Source: an uncultured Lachnospiraceae bacterium
Lineage (GTDB): Bacteria; Bacillota; Clostridia; Lachnospirales; Lachnospiraceae
Direction of reading: 5' to 3'
Length of the DNA stretch: 64,000 bases
Assembly (NCBI GenBank): GCA_910585715.1
Contig: CAJUEX010000011.1
Span: 1-64,000, forward strand
Shown here one piece after another: positions 50,579 through 59,498 of the stretch; within the stretch, counting starts at the first letter, position 1; the number at the start of each line of letters is the position of its first letter. The notes under the pieces are model-generated. The model had not been told where the DNA came from. It was given only the letters and a program-made list of their open reading frames with translations, and searched no databases. Position numbers and translations under genes: made by a program.

Positions 50579-51994
50579 CTACACAGGCAGCAAAACAAAA
50601 ACCCTCGTCCCCTTCTCCTCCCCGCTCTCCAGACAAATCTCCCCACCATGCCTCTCCACAATATACTTACAAATCGAAAGCCCCAGTCCCGCTCCCGCTA
50701 TCTTGGTATTTCTCGACTTTTCCCCCCGATAAAACTTCTCAAATACAAAAGGAATATCCGCCCTGTCTATCCCCTTTCCATTATCGGCAACCTGAATGGA
50801 AAGACAATTCTTTACCTGCAGAAGCTCTACCGAAAACAAAATACTCCCTCCCTGTTTTCTTCCATATTTTATACTGTTATCAATCAGATTGGAAAATGCC
50901 TGGGAAAGTCTTCTTTCATCATAAGAAAGCACCAGGTCAGGAGCTTGGTTTACATAAGTGAATTCCATCTGATGACTTTCTACAAGCTGCTTAAACTCAA
51001 ATGCCAATCCGTCAAAAAATTCCCTGATATACTGCTCCTCCCTGTGAACAGTCATCCTGTTCAGCTCTGTCTGAAAATGCTCCAATAAATCCCCTAACAT
51101 CTTTGTAAGATTTTCTGTTTTTGCAACGATAATAGAAGCAAACTTTTTTACTTTTTCATCATTCCCGCCATCAATTCCATCCCGGATTCCTTCCCCATAT
51201 GCCTTAATAATGGCAATAGGAGTCTTAAAATCATGGGAAATACAGGTCATAAGCTCCTTCTGGCTTCGTTTCAGCTCTTCCTCCCGCTCTGCCCTTGCCT
51301 TCAGCTCATCCCGCATCAATTCAAAATAATAAGACAGCTTTTCAATGTCATTGCCGGAAAGCTTTCCCCCTGCCGCCTTCAGCACCTGTACATGATAATC
51401 CCCTTCCGTAATTGCCTTTGTAGCACTTACCATTTCCTTTACCGGACCCAAAACCCTCTTCTTTGTATATATAAGGAAAAATGCCAGTAAGAAAAATACT
51501 GCCGCCATGCTTATAAAAACCGGCAAAATCGCAGAAAACAATTCCTTTTGTTCACCATCTTTCCCCAAAAAGGATTTATCCAGCCAAAAAACAGCAAAGC
51601 CGCATACTTTTTCCTGTTCTTTTAAAGAAAAAGCAATTTTTACTGTATGCTTCTCCTTTTGAAAAAAGCTTTGGTCCTGCTGGATAATTTCATTTATGTT
51701 AACCACTTCGTCAGGTCTGTATTCTTCCTTTAAACTAAAAAGTACTTTTCCCTCCAAATCCACCACTACAACCGGAAATTCCCTATTAATTCCTTTCCAG
51801 CTTCCGGACTTCATTCCCTGTTGGCAAAGCTTTACTTCATCTGCCGTCAGCTCCCTTGCCCGGTTATAGTAAATCCCTTCTCTGTTTTTCAACTCCGTCA
51901 GCCTCCTGCCGCAAAAAAAAAGCCCCGCCGCCAATATAACAAAAACAGAAAAATAAATAATAGCCTGCATGCTCAATAACGATTGTTTTTTCAT
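50579..51994 (-). CDS. Sensor histidine kinase of an ABC-linked two-component system
   Basis: 471 residues. Membrane helix about 10-29, extracytoplasmic domain to about 153, second helix about 154-176, HAMP (about 177-235), HisKA with His254 in CISHDFKTPIAII, and HATPase with NLIDNSIKYG, DNGKGID and GAGLGLSICKYI. The sizeable outside domain differs from the intramembrane-sensing BceS type. It is encoded 6 nt after its regulator and after an ABC exporter, so it probably responds to whatever the exporter handles, perhaps an antimicrobial peptide (inference). Confidence 0.9.
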   Translation of the reverse strand: MKKQSLLSMQAIIYFSVFVILAAGLFFCGRRLTELKNREGIYYNRARELTADEVKLCQQGMKSGSWKGINREFPVVVVDLEGKVLFSLKEEYRPDEVVNINEIIQQDQSFFQKEKHTVKIAFSLKEQEKVCGFAVFWLDKSFLGKDGEQKELFSAILPVFISMAAVFFLLAFFLIYTKKRVLGPVKEMVSATKAITEGDYHVQVLKAAGGKLSGNDIEKLSYYFELMRDELKARAEREEELKRSQKELMTCISHDFKTPIAIIKAYGEGIRDGIDGGNDEKVKKFASIIVAKTENLTKMLGDLLEHFQTELNRMTVHREEQYIREFFDGLAFEFKQLVESHQMEFTYVNQAPDLVLSYDERRLSQAFSNLIDNSIKYGRKQGGSILFSVELLQVKNCLSIQVADNGKGIDRADIPFVFEKFYRGEKSRNTKIAGAGLGLSICKYIVERHGGEICLESGEEKGTRVFVLLPV

Positions 51995-52000
51995 AATCCT

Positions 52001-52672
52001 TTATTCCCCTGCAAAAAATTTGTAGCCCACGCCCCAGACCGTTTTAATATAATCCATGGAATGTGCCCGGAGCTTTTCCCGTATGCGTTTTATGTAAACT
52101 GCCACACTGCTAATATCTCCAAATTCATTCATGCCCCATATGCTTTCATAAAGCTGCTCCTTGGAAAACACTTGATTTTCATGTTTTTTTAGGAAATACA
52201 ACATTTCAAATTCTTTCGTAGTCAGCTCCAGCACCTGTCCGTCCGCATAAGCAGTATAGCTTTCTCTCTTTAAAATAAGGCGTTCTGTATCAGACCCTTC
52301 CCCGCTTTTTCCAGCCCGTCTTAAATGAGCCTTTACTCTTGCCACCAGCTCTAAAGGACTGAAAGGCTTTGTTACATAATCATCTGCCCCGATTCCAAGG
52401 CAGATTACTTTATCCATTTCCCCGCTTTTTGCAGAAAGCATAATGATTGGAAGCTCATGTTTCTCCCGAATCCGCCTGCAGACTTCCATTCCATCCATTT
52501 CTGGAAGCATGATATCCAAAATCACCAGATCCGGCAGATGTCGGGAAAGAAGGGCAAGCCCTTCCTTTCCGTCCGATGCCAGAATCGCTTCATATCCTTC
52601 CACCTTCAAATATTCCCCTAAAATTTCCGCCAGCTCTTTTTCATCTTCAATAATCAAAATCTTCTCTGCCAT
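52001..52672 (-). CDS. OmpR-family response regulator
   Basis: 223 residues. Receiver with EDE at 9-11, phospho-acceptor Asp53 in LVILDIMLP and Lys in DDYVTKPF near 103. Winged helix with VAVYIKRIREKLR and IKTVWGVGYKF at the end. Encoded 1 nt after the ABC ATPase stop and 6 nt before the kinase, so the transporter and its two-component system share one transcript and the regulator likely controls that transcript. Confidence 0.92.
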   Translation of the reverse strand: MAEKILIIEDEKELAEILGEYLKVEGYEAILASDGKEGLALLSRHLPDLVILDIMLPEMDGMEVCRRIREKHELPIIMLSAKSGEMDKVICLGIGADDYVTKPFSPLELVARVKAHLRRAGKSGEGSDTERLILKRESYTAYADGQVLELTTKEFEMLYFLKKHENQVFSKEQLYESIWGMNEFGDISSVAVYIKRIREKLRAHSMDYIKTVWGVGYKFFAGE

Positions 52673-52673
52673 T

Positions 52674-53432
52674 TTACCAATTCCGTTCTTTTAAAAATTC
52701 ATACAGCATTCTTTCTCTCGCCTCTTCTTCCTTTTGTCTGTAAGTCCCCTGTTCCAACTCTCCGTCAATTCTTCCGTCTCTTAAGAAAATGACCCGACTG
52801 CCCCGGACGGCTGCCTTTAGGTCATGGGTAACCATTACAATGCTCTGCCCGTCCTCATGAAGCTTGGTAAAGGTATCTAAAACTCCTTTTCCTGCATTGG
52901 AATTCAGCGCTCCCGTAGGCTCATCTGCAAACAATACCTCCGGTTGATTCATCAGTGCCCTGCAGATGGCCGTTCTTTGCTTCTGTCCGCCTGAAAGCTG
53001 GTTTGGAAATTTATTCTTGTGAGCTGACAGTTCCATTTTTTCAATCAGAGCATCTGCTCTTTTTTTCTTGTCTCCTTTTTTTATTTTTGACTGATAAGAA
53101 GGGCTTAATACATTTTCCAATAAAGTTAAATCAGGAATTAAGTTCATGTTTTGAAACACAAAGCCTATGGAATCCTTCCTGATATCCGCCATAGCGCTTT
53201 CCTTCAATCCGGTAATCTCCTGTTCCTTTAAATATACCTTACCGCTTGTTACTTTGTCCATACCGCTTAGCAAATATAATAAAGTGGATTTTCCGGAACC
53301 GGAGCTTCCCATGATTACGGTAAAATCCTCCTGATACAGCTTCATATCCAGATTTTTTATTACATTATTCACTTCTCCATCGCTCACAAAGCTTTTACAT
53401 ATTTTTTCCGTTTCTATAACGCATGTTTTCAT
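52674..53432 (-). CDS. ABC transporter ATPase (MacB/LolD-type)
   Basis: 252 residues. Walker A MGSSGSGKSTLL near 42, Q-loop FVFQNMNLIPD, signature LSGGQKQR near 145, Walker B VLFADEPTGALN and IVMVTHD switch. The SFVSDGEVNNVIKNL start and ADEPTGAL form are typical of ATPases that partner FtsX-type permeases, here the gene immediately upstream. It powers export or mechanotransmission rather than uptake. Confidence 0.95.
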   Translation of the reverse strand: MKTCVIETEKICKSFVSDGEVNNVIKNLDMKLYQEDFTVIMGSSGSGKSTLLYLLSGMDKVTSGKVYLKEQEITGLKESAMADIRKDSIGFVFQNMNLIPDLTLLENVLSPSYQSKIKKGDKKKRADALIEKMELSAHKNKFPNQLSGGQKQRTAICRALMNQPEVLFADEPTGALNSNAGKGVLDTFTKLHEDGQSIVMVTHDLKAAVRGSRVIFLRDGRIDGELEQGTYRQKEEEARERMLYEFLKERNW

Positions 53433-53467
53433 TTCTATTTCTCCTTATTTTCTCATGATTTTATTGT

Positions 53468-55771
53468 TTATTCACTTGTCAGTTCCGAAATCGGATTATC
53501 ATATAGGGATTTAGAGGCAACAAGTACACTGAGCAAATACACAGCCAAAGTTCCCAGGTTACTTATCGCAACCACTGTTATGTCATAAGAAACCGGATAC
53601 TCCCGGAATCCCATTACAGAAAAAGCAAGCACCATAGTCTTAGGAAAGGCCGCTATAAAAACCGGTATCGTAATGCACATAGAAAACAATGCAACAAAAA
53701 AAACATATGATATATTTGTCTTCAACAAATGCCATGAAGAATATCCAATTGCTTTATAAATGCTTTGGTTTTTCCGATTGTCCATATTTTTTAAATAGAC
53801 GATTGCAATAATATTCAATCCGCCAAGCAAAATCGCTATTATCATAAAAGGTCTGATAGCCAGCATTGACGGTCCGGATATCATGCTCAGTATATTTCCA
53901 TACTTTTCTGCCCGAACTATCAACTTCCCGTCCGATTCATATTTCTTTCCATGGTCTTTTAAAAACTTCTCCGGCTCTATTCCCTCCTTTAAATAAACTG
54001 AAGCCTCCCCATATTGAAAAGACACACCCTTTTCTTCCAGAGTCTTCCCTAACAGACGGCAGCTTTTCCCCATATCATAAAGGCTTTGATAAGTTCCACA
54101 TAATAAAAGAGTGACTTTCTGATTTCCGTTAAAGTAAATATCCACATAATCCCCTACCTGCTTGTTCATCTTTTCCGCCATAAGGCTTCCCATTGCAATT
54201 TCATCAGAATGGGCGGGATTTCTTCCCTGAATCACAGGCATATCCAGATTTTCATAGGTATCATAAACCATGGTGCTTAAAATTGTGTCTCCCATCCCCT
54301 TTTCCCACGGAACGGATACTGCTATTTGTGTGGTTGTTTTAATTACCTTTTCCACCTCGTTCTCTTTTTCCAGCTTTTCCACAGTATTTTCATAAGTTTT
54401 TAAATCTGCGGAAGAGAACGAAACATCATGCTTGTCAAAACCAAGCCAATAATAATTCTTCGCTTTAAAATTATCATCTTCCAGTATTCCCATTGAAGTC
54501 GCCGCAAAATTTACGCAATAGGTAGCCATAATACAGGTAATCACAAGCATACAGGTATTTTTTTTATCTCTGAAAATCATCCGCATTGCCATATGTATGG
54601 GAGAAAAGCCCAGTACTTTTCCAGCATTTTTTTGTTTTTTTCCACTATATGCCCCTTCGTTTCGAAAAACCTCCATAGGCCTGATTTTTCCCACAACTCT
54701 TAATAGCAGATATACACAAATCAACGCATAGGCAATGATAATGCCACTACACAGCATTCCGACAGGTATTATGCTGCTGCTGGATGTAACCCCCAGATTC
54801 CGAAAAGTGTTCTTAGTAAAGGAATCGGAAATCACCTTTGAAAGGCTGCTTCCCAAAACGGTTCCCACTACTACTAAAAATCCATAGAATTTCAGGTATA
54901 TGGAAATAATTCTGCTATTTTTATAACCCAGCATCTTATAAATGGCAATTGTTTTCTTTTCAGAAATCAAGGTGCTTTTTATCATGTAGCGAATCATGAT
55001 ACCGCTGATGAGCAAAATCACCACACTGATTCCCAACAGGATTCCTCCAACAATCAGCTCTGTCATCTGATTATTCTGTATTCTTGTTTCCAAAGTGATT
55101 GCCTTTCCTTCCAAAATCCCGTCATTTAGCTCCCTATAAGCATCTATCACTTCATCTCCGCTGCTTCCCTCTTTTGCAAAAACATGAACCTGATATTCTA
55201 AGTCTTCCGATGGTGGGTTTTCTTTTACAATAATTTCTGAATCAAAAGAAAGATTCATATTATAAGGATCCGCATAAATACCGCTTACCTGATAGGAAAT
55301 ACCGTTTCCCATATTCAATGTATCTCCCGGCTTGATTTCTTCGGAATTAGAAAGAACTGTCGAAATCAGGCATTGCCCCTCCTTTAGCTCCCTACTTCCT
55401 TTTAACATACGGATACAGCCGTGGGTTCTGTCATCCCATGGCATTAAATGAAAAAAATAGTCTTCTATGGTTCCTTTCCCATCTATCTGGATTTTCTCAA
55501 GTATATAGTAATAAGGAACCACTTCCACCTGTTCTACCATATCCAGCTTCTCCATGTTTTCTTTGATCTGCTCTGCAATGACCGGGTCTTTACTTTGAAA
55601 CGGATAGATTTTCACTATGGGCGAGCCACATTCCTCTGTCAGTTCCTTATATGGCGTATCGCCTGCTGTCATAATAACCAAAGAACTGGTCATCAGCATG
55701 GAGCACACCATTAAAATCAACACAATAAATATGCTTTGTACCTTTTTCTTTCTTATTTTCTTAAACCACAT
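53468..55771 (-). CDS. FtsX-family ABC transporter permease
   Basis: 767 residues. An N-terminal helix (MWFKKIRKKKVQSIFIVLIL), a large MacB-type extracytoplasmic domain (about 40-235), three helices of a first FtsX domain (about 240-380, LVVVGTVLGSSLSKVI), a central helix near 410, a second outside domain, and a second FtsX domain (about 650-750). This is the two-FtsX layout of antimicrobial-peptide or lipoprotein transporters. First gene of permease-ATPase-regulator-kinase. GAGGAAGATGTT precedes the ATG. Confidence 0.9.
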   Translation of the reverse strand: MWFKKIRKKKVQSIFIVLILMVCSMLMTSSLVIMTAGDTPYKELTEECGSPIVKIYPFQSKDPVIAEQIKENMEKLDMVEQVEVVPYYYILEKIQIDGKGTIEDYFFHLMPWDDRTHGCIRMLKGSRELKEGQCLISTVLSNSEEIKPGDTLNMGNGISYQVSGIYADPYNMNLSFDSEIIVKENPPSEDLEYQVHVFAKEGSSGDEVIDAYRELNDGILEGKAITLETRIQNNQMTELIVGGILLGISVVILLISGIMIRYMIKSTLISEKKTIAIYKMLGYKNSRIISIYLKFYGFLVVVGTVLGSSLSKVISDSFTKNTFRNLGVTSSSSIIPVGMLCSGIIIAYALICVYLLLRVVGKIRPMEVFRNEGAYSGKKQKNAGKVLGFSPIHMAMRMIFRDKKNTCMLVITCIMATYCVNFAATSMGILEDDNFKAKNYYWLGFDKHDVSFSSADLKTYENTVEKLEKENEVEKVIKTTTQIAVSVPWEKGMGDTILSTMVYDTYENLDMPVIQGRNPAHSDEIAMGSLMAEKMNKQVGDYVDIYFNGNQKVTLLLCGTYQSLYDMGKSCRLLGKTLEEKGVSFQYGEASVYLKEGIEPEKFLKDHGKKYESDGKLIVRAEKYGNILSMISGPSMLAIRPFMIIAILLGGLNIIAIVYLKNMDNRKNQSIYKAIGYSSWHLLKTNISYVFFVALFSMCITIPVFIAAFPKTMVLAFSVMGFREYPVSYDITVVAISNLGTLAVYLLSVLVASKSLYDNPISELTSE

Positions 55772-55917
55772 AACATCTTCCTCTCCTGACAGCGCTGCTG
55801 CCTTTTTCCTTTTTTATTATTATCAATTAGTATAATAATGTGGGAATTTGAAATAAAAAGAGGGAATTTATGAAAAATTATGAATAGAACTATTCTCTGC
55901 GATAAAAAAGGACCTGC

Positions 55918-56526
55918 TCATATAAGCCGATCCCTTTCCTTTTCCCATATTTCACCAATGTATTTTAAAAATGTTTCCTTTGACTGCTTTAACGGGGCAG
56001 AATTGTCAAATTTGTAATCGTAATCATATTGCTCCACGCAGTCGTCGGATTCGTTTCCATAGACCTGCCGGTTCATGGTATTATTATAAATTAAAAGAGT
56101 TACACACTTTCCATCAACCGCCTCCACAAATTTCCGGATTTCCTCCCCTTCCCTGATATGTACAAACATAATGCCATCATCACTTTTTAAAAACGCCTGA
56201 TACTGTTCTAACAAATATCTGGTGGGAAGGTCATTGTAATTGGTAAAGGCTCTCTTTAATTCGGATAAAAAACGTCTGGCCTTTTCATCCTTTTCCCCCT
56301 GCCAGCCATATAATTGGGCGATTTCCTTAATAGGGGTAATGGCGGATACATTTAATATCTTGTATTCGGAAGTAATGCTCTCACACAAAGTATCTTTCCC
56401 AACGCCGCCTTTTCCGTTTATGACGATAACCAACTTCTCATTTCTTTCCATTTGCTGCTTCCTCGGTTTTATGATGTTATTCTTTGCCTTTTCCAGCCCT
56501 TTTAGGGGCTGTGCATGTTTTATCAT
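55918..56526 (-). CDS. P-loop nucleoside/nucleotide kinase-like protein
   Basis: 202 residues from the first ATG, or 177 from MERNEKLVIVINGKGG at 56451, which has GAGGA upstream; both starts have acceptable sites (AAAAGGA before the first). Walker A NGKGGVGKDT near 38. Downstream features RFLSELKRAF, FVHIREGEEIRKF and an arginine/acid-rich lid fit the deoxynucleotide or nucleoside kinase type of P-loop fold. Substrate unknown. It lies between the Rpn-type gene and the ABC permease, with no operon partner that helps. Confidence 0.72.
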   Translation of the reverse strand: MIKHAQPLKGLEKAKNNIIKPRKQQMERNEKLVIVINGKGGVGKDTLCESITSEYKILNVSAITPIKEIAQLYGWQGEKDEKARRFLSELKRAFTNYNDLPTRYLLEQYQAFLKSDDGIMFVHIREGEEIRKFVEAVDGKCVTLLIYNNTMNRQVYGNESDDCVEQYDYDYKFDNSAPLKQSKETFLKYIGEIWEKERDRLI

Positions 56527-56568
56527 AACATTCCTTTTGAGATTCGTAAATGACTTTTGAGGAAAATT

Positions 56569-57489
56569 TTACTGCATATACTTTTCTGCTTCCTGTCTGG
56601 TTAATTGATTTTCTTCCATAATTGCCTGAATAATAGTTTCCATGGATACTCCTGACAATAACATTCTTTTTGCAAAGGCTTTCATTCCTTCTATCTTTCC
56701 TTCTATCCTTCCTTCTTTTTTCATGTCTGCAAATGCTTTACACATATCATACCCTCCTTCACCTGTTTCATATTTTTCCTTTTCCAGCAGCATGTCCTTC
56801 TGTCCTGATAAGCAGCCAAGCAAGTTAAAAGCGTCCTCCCTTAAGGAGCGGTATGCTTCATCTTTTTCCAATAATCTTTTTAAAGCTTCCCTATTCCCAT
56901 CCTTTTGCAGAAACTGAAAGCATTGTCTGATATCTGTCCTAAAGCAGTCCGCGTTATCATATCTTGCCTCAAATAGATTGATTTTGTAATTATTTATATA
57001 TGGCATCAGTTCCTTGGAAATCTTATCAATTCGAAACATACCATATAAATCTTTAGCACCATCCCAAGGCCTTTTCCCAAAATAAATAACAGCCGTAATC
57101 ACCGGAACCAGTTTATCCCCTCTGGAAAATCCTGCTATATATTCTGCTCCTCTTAAATCTTTTCTTTTCAGATGCTCTTTTCGTATTCTGTCTAATTGTT
57201 CCTGATAGCTGATTCCATCATAAACAAAATTTCTTGCCGGCATTGCATAATGTACAGCCATCTGATTCTCTATTCCAAAAAGCATGAGCTCTGTTCCCTG
57301 ATATTGCTTCTTTAAAATATCCCTGTATTTATATCTGTCCGTACCGTTTTTCAATATTCCCCGAATCTCACAGCTTTCCAGATGTTTCGGTAAAATAATC
57401 TGCTTTCCCTGAAACACATATCCGTTAAAAAAATCTGCAAACCGTTCATTATCCTGAAAATATTCTGTAATCCCTGTATCTTTTCCCAA
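56569..57489 (-). CDS. Rpn/PD-(D/E)XK nuclease family transposase-like protein
   Basis: 306 residues. N-terminal FADFFNGYVFQGKQIILP, then ENQMAVHYAMPARNFVYDGISY, PVITAVIYFGKRPWDGAKDLYGM and the C-terminal EGRIEGKIEGMKAFAKRM repeat with a helical end. This is the pattern of Rpn (recombination-promoting nuclease) proteins, which cut DNA through a PD-(D/E)XK fold and are often called transposases. The core catalytic residues probably fall in IENQ and VIYFGK. Often present in many copies per genome. Own promoter upstream. Activity unproven. Confidence 0.82.
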   Translation of the reverse strand: MGKDTGITEYFQDNERFADFFNGYVFQGKQIILPKHLESCEIRGILKNGTDRYKYRDILKKQYQGTELMLFGIENQMAVHYAMPARNFVYDGISYQEQLDRIRKEHLKRKDLRGAEYIAGFSRGDKLVPVITAVIYFGKRPWDGAKDLYGMFRIDKISKELMPYINNYKINLFEARYDNADCFRTDIRQCFQFLQKDGNREALKRLLEKDEAYRSLREDAFNLLGCLSGQKDMLLEKEKYETGEGGYDMCKAFADMKKEGRIEGKIEGMKAFAKRMLLSGVSMETIIQAIMEENQLTRQEAEKYMQ

Positions 57490-57869
57490 ATGCTGCCTCT
57501 CCTGTCCTTTGCTTATTTATGGGGTCTGCAGGATTCTTGTCTCCTGCTTCAGAAACCTTCAATCAGCTTTGCCTGCATTTGATAAGGTGTGATAAACAGT
57601 TATTTTCCTATCATTATTATAATATACAGTCTGCTTTTTTGCAATATAAACGTTAATTTTTCTTTTTATTTCCGTTTACATGATGTAACAGTTATACAGC
57701 AGATAAAAGCTTTTTTCCATTCCTTGCCCATTTTTACTTTCTGATGAATATTTGGCGAACTGCCAAGAATCATTGATTGATTTTTACAGCAGTGACTGCT
57801 GTATGAAAAGAATACTTTATTTGTAAGAGCTTGTCAATATGTTTTGGGGGGATTGTGCAAGGGGGGCAT
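57490..57869. other. Gene-free stretch upstream of the Rpn-type gene
   Basis: I see no gene or repeat here apart from the promoter at 57616-57644. The rest is AT-rich and unremarkable up to the left arm of R8. Confidence 0.5.
57616..57644 (-). promoter_or_regulatory. Promoter for the Rpn-type gene
   Basis: On minus TTGCAA (57644-57639), 17 bp spacer, TATAAT (57621-57616). The start codon lies about 127 bp downstream. Confidence 0.7.
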
Positions 57870-58088
57870 TAACAATTCAACCTGTAGTTTTTCCATAGGC
57901 AGTGCGGCAGGCTTCGGAGAGAATATAATTTCTACGTCGCCACGCTCTCGCTCTGATAAAAACGCAGCAGTGCTAAGCTCGAAAGAACCTCGCTAAGCGC
58001 TGGCGTTTTTATAAGGGCTCCTTTAGAAATTATATTCTCTCCGAAGCCTGCCGCACTGCCTATGGAAAAACTACAGGTTGAATTGTTA
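57870..58088 (+). repeat. Palindromic element R8 (type A core)
   Basis: 219 bp. Arms of at least 60 bp (57870-57929 with 58029-58088) are perfectly complementary, the longest uninterrupted helix in the window. Core as in R1/R2 with GAAAGAACC in the loop. It lies downstream of the polyamine cluster, 79 bp past element M2. Confidence 0.93.
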
Positions 58089-58167
58089 CCTTAAGGAATT
58101 GTTACTTCAAAGAATTGTCGGATTAAGGAGTTTCTGTTTTCTCTATCCATGGGCTGCTTGCATATGC

Positions 58168-58332
58168 CTAGCGTGCTGACCTATTGATATTTAGCATAAG
58201 GCCACAGGATATTTTTTCATTGGCAAGGCGGAGGAAGGCGGCAATGTGAACCCATTGTCAACTGACGACAACGCAGACCAATGAAAAAATAGACAAGGGA
58301 TTATGCTAATTATCAATAGGTCAGTACACTAG
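58168..58332. mobile_element. MITE-like element M2, 165 bp
   Basis: Same length and, in reverse complement, nearly the same sequence as M1 (only about four or five differences by eye). Terminal inverted repeats end in CTAG. The right end supplies the TAG stop codon of nspC (58329-58331), so the element probably landed at the very 3' end of that gene. Confidence 0.88.
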
Positions 58333-59456
58333 GATAACCTCATTTTAAAGTCCTCATACCCGAACTCTTTCACAATCTGGCATGTACCATCCATCTTCCT
58401 GACCGCAATAGCCGGAAGCGGCATTCCATTAAAGGTGTTATTTTTTACCATAGAGTAAATAGCCATATCTCCAAAAAACAACCGTTTTCCAATATGCAGC
58501 GGTTCGTCAAAGGAATAGTCTCCAATAATGTCCCCGGCCAGGCAGGTAGGTCCTGCCAGGCGATAGGTATAAGGCTTTTCACCAGACTCTGCTGAATCCA
58601 AAAGGGGCGGGCGGTAAGGCATTTCCAGCACGTCCGGCATATGGCAGGCGGCAGAGGTGTCCAGTATGGCAATCTGAATCTGATTTTCCACTATTTCCAA
58701 TACAGTTGTTATTAAATATCCTGCATTTAATGCCACCGCCTCTCCCGGCTCTAAATATACCTGTACCTGATAGGTTTCCTGAATGTGCCTGATACAGTCC
58801 TCTAACATGGAAATATCATAATCATTTCTTGTAATATGATGGCCGCCGCCAAAATTAATCCATTTCATCTGTTTCATCCAGGGGCCAAACTTTTCTTCCA
58901 CTGCCTGAAGGGTTTCCAAAAGCGCATCCGCATTTTGCTCACACAACGTATGAAAATGCAGCCCTTCCACGTCTTCTAACAGCTCCGGTTTAAATTCCGA
59001 AATTGGAATTCCCAGCCTTGAGCCTTTGGCACAAGGGTCATAAATCTCATGGCCTTCCTGCGTTGAATGCTCCGGATTGATGCGAATTCCAATACTTGCC
59101 CCCTTTTCCCTTACCTGTTTTCCAAACCTTTCAAGCTGAGAAAAGGAATTAAATACCACATGACCGCACAGAGAAGCAATCTGGTCGATTTCCGATTCCT
59201 TATATGCCGGGGAAAAAATATGGTTTTCTTTCCCCATATATTCCTTTGCAAGCTTTGCTTCATAAAGCCCGCTGGCAGTGGCGCCGCTTAAATAGCCTCC
59301 AATCAAAGGGTACATGGAAAACATGGAAAATGCCTTCTGGGCAAGAAGAATCTTACAGCCTGTCCTGTCCATGACGCCTTTTAATATTTCCAGATTTTTT
59401 ATTAACTGTCCTTCCTCTATGAGATAACAGGGCGTCGGCAATTTCTCCAGCTTCAT
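58329..59456 (-). CDS. nspC: Carboxynorspermidine/carboxyspermidine decarboxylase
   Basis: 375 residues, fold III PLP decarboxylase. Lys in LLAQKAFSMFSMYP near 42 binds PLP, INFGGGHHITRNDYD near 205 is the phosphate loop, VYLEPGEAVALNAG near 245, and CLAGDIIGDYSF near 315 carries the catalytic Cys-Asp pair. It removes CO2 from carboxyspermidine to give spermidine, the last step of the non-SpeD route. It follows the dehydrogenase gene by 42 nt. Its stop codon comes from the end of M2; the C terminus FKMRLS may therefore be slightly altered. Confidence 0.93.
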   Translation of the reverse strand: MKLEKLPTPCYLIEEGQLIKNLEILKGVMDRTGCKILLAQKAFSMFSMYPLIGGYLSGATASGLYEAKLAKEYMGKENHIFSPAYKESEIDQIASLCGHVVFNSFSQLERFGKQVREKGASIGIRINPEHSTQEGHEIYDPCAKGSRLGIPISEFKPELLEDVEGLHFHTLCEQNADALLETLQAVEEKFGPWMKQMKWINFGGGHHITRNDYDISMLEDCIRHIQETYQVQVYLEPGEAVALNAGYLITTVLEIVENQIQIAILDTSAACHMPDVLEMPYRPPLLDSAESGEKPYTYRLAGPTCLAGDIIGDYSFDEPLHIGKRLFFGDMAIYSMVKNNTFNGMPLPAIAVRKMDGTCQIVKEFGYEDFKMRLS

Positions 59457-59498
59457 CCCATCCGCCTCCTTTTTGCGTTTATGCTTTTTACATTCATG

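Noticed and set aside
50349..50636. A Gly/Arg-rich minus-strand frame across R9
   Set aside because: It is produced by the GC-rich palindrome; no start signal and it overlaps the kinase end in another frame.
50203..50961. A 252-codon plus-strand frame starting in the gap and running through R9 into the kinase gene
   Set aside because: It covers the palindrome and the antisense of a well-supported histidine kinase; composition is Pro/Ser-rich and no family is recognisable.
7943..58088. R1-R8 as CRISPR repeats
   Set aside because: The copies are scattered over 50 kb between genes, are 140-228 bp long, and have no regular spacers or cas genes nearby.
7943..58088. R1-R8 as insertion-sequence remnants with a transposase
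   Set aside because: No open frame, no shared target duplication visible, and arms differ between copies, unlike terminal repeats of one IS.
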